Shown here: positions 4,196 through 5,351 of the stretch, piece after piece
How positions within the stretch are numbered: position 1 is the first letter of the stretch
Layout: each line of letters opens with the position of its first letter
Position numbers and translations under genes: made by a program
Source of the DNA: Chloroflexota bacterium
GTDB taxonomy: Bacteria > Chloroflexota > Ktedonobacteria > Ktedonobacterales > Ktedonobacteraceae
DNA length: 5,351 nt
Assembly: GCA_021828635.1 (NCBI GenBank)
Contig: JAJZEJ010000220.1
Span: 1-5,351 of the forward strand
Direction of reading: 5' to 3'
The notes under the pieces: model-generated
Databases searched by the model: none
What the model was told of the DNA's origin: nothing
Seen by the model: the letters and a program-made list of their open reading frames with translations, nothing else

Positions 4196-4888
4196 TTAAC
4201 CATTCCATTGCAGACCAAATTCATCTAAGAGCGCCTGCTTGCCAATTTCGGTAACGCTGACGGCGCGGCTGGTTGGTATGCGTTTGAGCCAATTACGTGC
4301 GAAGAACTGCTGGGCGAGTGCTGCTCCGAGAGCGCCTGCGCAATGGTGATAGCGTTCGCTCCAGTCGATATGGCGAGGTACAAAGATGAGTTGTGTCTGT
4401 TTCAAGAGGCTACCATCCAGGCCAAATGCGTCAAGCCAGTGCCGACCATATTCCGAGACGTTGTAGCCTTCGTCCACCTCACACAATATCTGTTTTTCTA
4501 GCAAGGTGCGTGTGAGTTGAACACCGAGCCGCCCGGCCAGGTGGTTATAACACATACGAGCGCGACGCACAGCATCACCAGATGTGGCTTCACGAAGGGA
4601 GTGTATGGGTTTGTCAGGGGCAAAAAGCGATAATTCTTCGAGCATTGACACAATAGCCGGATGTGCTAGCCGAAAATAACGATGCCGTCCTTGCTGCTCT
4701 ACTATCAATAGTTGGCCTTCTACCAGTTTTGCCAGATGCAGGCTGGCTGTCGAAGGGGAGACACGTGCTGCTCGCGCAAGTTCACCGGCCGGTAACGCCC
4801 TGCCGTCGCTCAGTGTAACGAGGATGTTTATGCGAGTCGTATCCGCGAAGAGTGCGGCTACTGCTGCAATATTGATGTCTCCAGGCAT
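4196..4888 (-). CDS. ArsR-type winged-helix repressor, 230-residue form
   Basis: Residues 6-75 form an ArsR-like winged helix: LFADTTRINILVTLSDG (13-29), helix-turn-helix ELARAARVSPSTASLHLAKL (36-55) and the wing VEQQGRHRYFRL (63-74). Beyond it is a C-terminal domain not found in short ArsR metal sensors, with RRARMCYNHLAGRLGV (108-123), DWSERYHHCAGALGAAL (175-191) and a terminal VTEIGKQALLDEFGL (212-226). This long form is common beside drug exporters and is usually annotated simply as ArsR family. Cysteines C113, C136 and C183 are scattered and do not form the classic ELCVC metal site, so a small organic or redox ligand is more likely. GGAGAGG precedes the start. It is divergent from the MFS exporter, with a 9-bp inverted repeat over both -10 hexamers, which suggests that it represses both itself and the exporter. 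Confidence 0.88.
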   Translation of the reverse strand: MPGDINIAAVAALFADTTRINILVTLSDGRALPAGELARAARVSPSTASLHLAKLVEGQLLIVEQQGRHRYFRLAHPAIVSMLEELSLFAPDKPIHSLREATSGDAVRRARMCYNHLAGRLGVQLTRTLLEKQILCEVDEGYNVSEYGRHWLDAFGLDGSLLKQTQLIFVPRHIDWSERYHHCAGALGAALAQQFFARNWLKRIPTSRAVSVTEIGKQALLDEFGLQWNG

Positions 4889-4945
4889 AAGAGAAACCTC
4901 TCCTAATTCTATCCTCTGACAATACTTCCTTAAAGATCAATACTC

Positions 4946-5003
4946 TCCAGTATACCCGATAAATATTTCGATGAAACATGAACTATTGGAACCTTATACT
5001 GGA
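4946..5003. promoter_or_regulatory. Mirrored divergent promoters and likely ArsR operator
   Basis: TCCAGTATA (4946-4954) and TATACTGGA (4995-5003) are perfect 9-bp complements 40 nt apart. Each contains TATACT, a 5/6 match to a -10: on the plus strand at 4995-5000 for the MFS gene, on the minus strand at 4949-4954 for the ArsR gene. Both would give leaders of about 50 nt. The 40-nt spacer equals 17+6+17, so both -35 regions would fall on 4972-4977, where only a poor match (TGAAAC/GTTTCA) is seen. A repressor on these arms would cover both -10s. Confidence 0.55.
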
Positions 5004-5040
5004 AGCATGCAGTTTCGCATATCCGCTTTGTTTGTGTAAA

Positions 5041-5058
5041 AGGAGTAAAGATGTAATG
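5041..5058 (+). promoter_or_regulatory. AGGAG site and ATG-TAA minimal ORF joined to MFS start
   Basis: AGGAG (5041-5045) is followed after 5 nt by ATG at 5051 and directly by the stop TAA (5054-5056), whose last base begins the ATG of the MFS gene (5056-5058). The first ATG encodes only one Met. The MFS start is 10 nt from AGGAG. The next in-frame ATG (5098) has no clear ribosome site, so 5056 is preferred. Confidence 0.6.
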
Positions 5059-5351
5059 AACAGGTTACAAGATGAGCAATACAGACACAAACCTGACATG
5101 AATATCGCCTTGCTAGCTATCTGTCTTGGTTATTTCATGGTTATTCTGGATACGACCATTGTGAATGTTGCGTTGCTGAATATGCAACATGAGTTAGGTG
5201 CGACTGTGATCGGTCTACAATGGATTGTGGATGGCTATACATTGGTCTTTGCCAGTCTTCTCCTGACAGCAGGGGCGCTTGGAGATCGTCTAGGCAGCAA
5301 ACGGATTTTTCTCGTTGGCCTGCTCCTCTTTACTAGTGCTTCGGCACTCTG
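5056..5351 (+). CDS. MFS drug exporter, DHA2 (EmrB/QacA) type, N-terminal part
   Basis: Ninety-eight codons are visible before the right edge. After a short polar tail, helix 1 (residues 17-38) ends in the DHA2 signature LDTTIVNVAL (31-40). Helix 2 contains WIVDGYTLVFASLLLTAGAL (56-75), followed by the loop GDRLGSKR (76-83), which is MFS motif A with Ser in place of the usual Arg or Ala; helix 3 then begins. In this family of 14-helix proton antiporters D32 and D77 are key residues. One small departure is Leu at position 41, where the signature usually has Pro. The substrate cannot be told from this part. The divergent ArsR-type regulator and shared operator suggest induction by an exported compound. 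Confidence 0.93.
   Translation, partial: MNRLQDEQYRHKPDMNIALLAICLGYFMVILDTTIVNVALLNMQHELGATVIGLQWIVDGYTLVFASLLLTAGALGDRLGSKRIFLVGLLLFTSASAL

Noticed and set aside
1..5351. tRNA, rRNA, CRISPR arrays, transposases, long terminal inverted repeats.
   Set aside because: None could be recognised; the repeats present are short and confined to promoter or leader regions.

Overview
The window looks like accessory chromosome of a free-living bacterium of moderate GC with strong Shine-Dalgarno sites. The Crp/Fnr protein type (an FND...DGGPNPAS beta-roll) and the mix of DUF2249, MIP18 and long ArsR-like proteins remind me of Chloroflexota, perhaps Ktedonobacteria. That is an impression from protein style and no search was run.

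Layout, left to right: a cupin gene cut by the left edge (minus) and, upstream of it in the same operon, a DUF2249 gene (274-519, minus). A 201-bp divergent spacer rich in dyads follows, then a MIP18/DUF59 Fe-S assembly gene (721-1041, plus). A long hairpin terminator lies between this gene and a convergent operon made of a second, different DUF2249 gene (2471-2749) and a 12-helix membrane protein (1089-2444), both minus. A Crp/Fnr-family regulator (2938-3612, plus) is divergent from that operon. A MOSC-domain gene (3609-4064, minus) is convergent with the regulator and overlaps its stop. At the right end an ArsR-type winged-helix regulator (4196-4888, minus) is divergent from a DHA2-type MFS drug exporter cut by the right edge (5056 onward, plus); this pair looks like a separate efflux module.

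The first part looks like one regulon. The same Crp-type palindrome (TGTRAY-N4-GTYRCN) occurs upstream of the first DUF2249 gene, in the crp/second-DUF2249 spacer, and upstream of the MOSC gene. In all three cases, reading on the minus strand, exactly 21 nt separate the site from a -10-like hexamer (CATACT, TATGCT, TATACT). This is the geometry of class II activation near -41.5. The regulator in the middle carries the RE--GR recognition-helix signature that reads TGTGA half-sites, lacks the FNR cysteines and lacks the usual cyclic-nucleotide arginine. From the gene content I infer an oxygen- or nitrogen-oxide-responsive set concerned with Fe-S, heme or molybdenum enzymes; no catalytic nitrogen-oxide reductase is present in the window.

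Other notable signals are a possible RNA switch in the second DUF2249 leader, a threefold internal repeat in the membrane protein suggesting a degenerate heme-copper-oxidase fold, mirrored -10 elements between the ArsR and MFS genes, and an ATG-TAA minimal ORF fused to the MFS start codon. No RNA genes, CRISPR arrays or mobile elements were seen.
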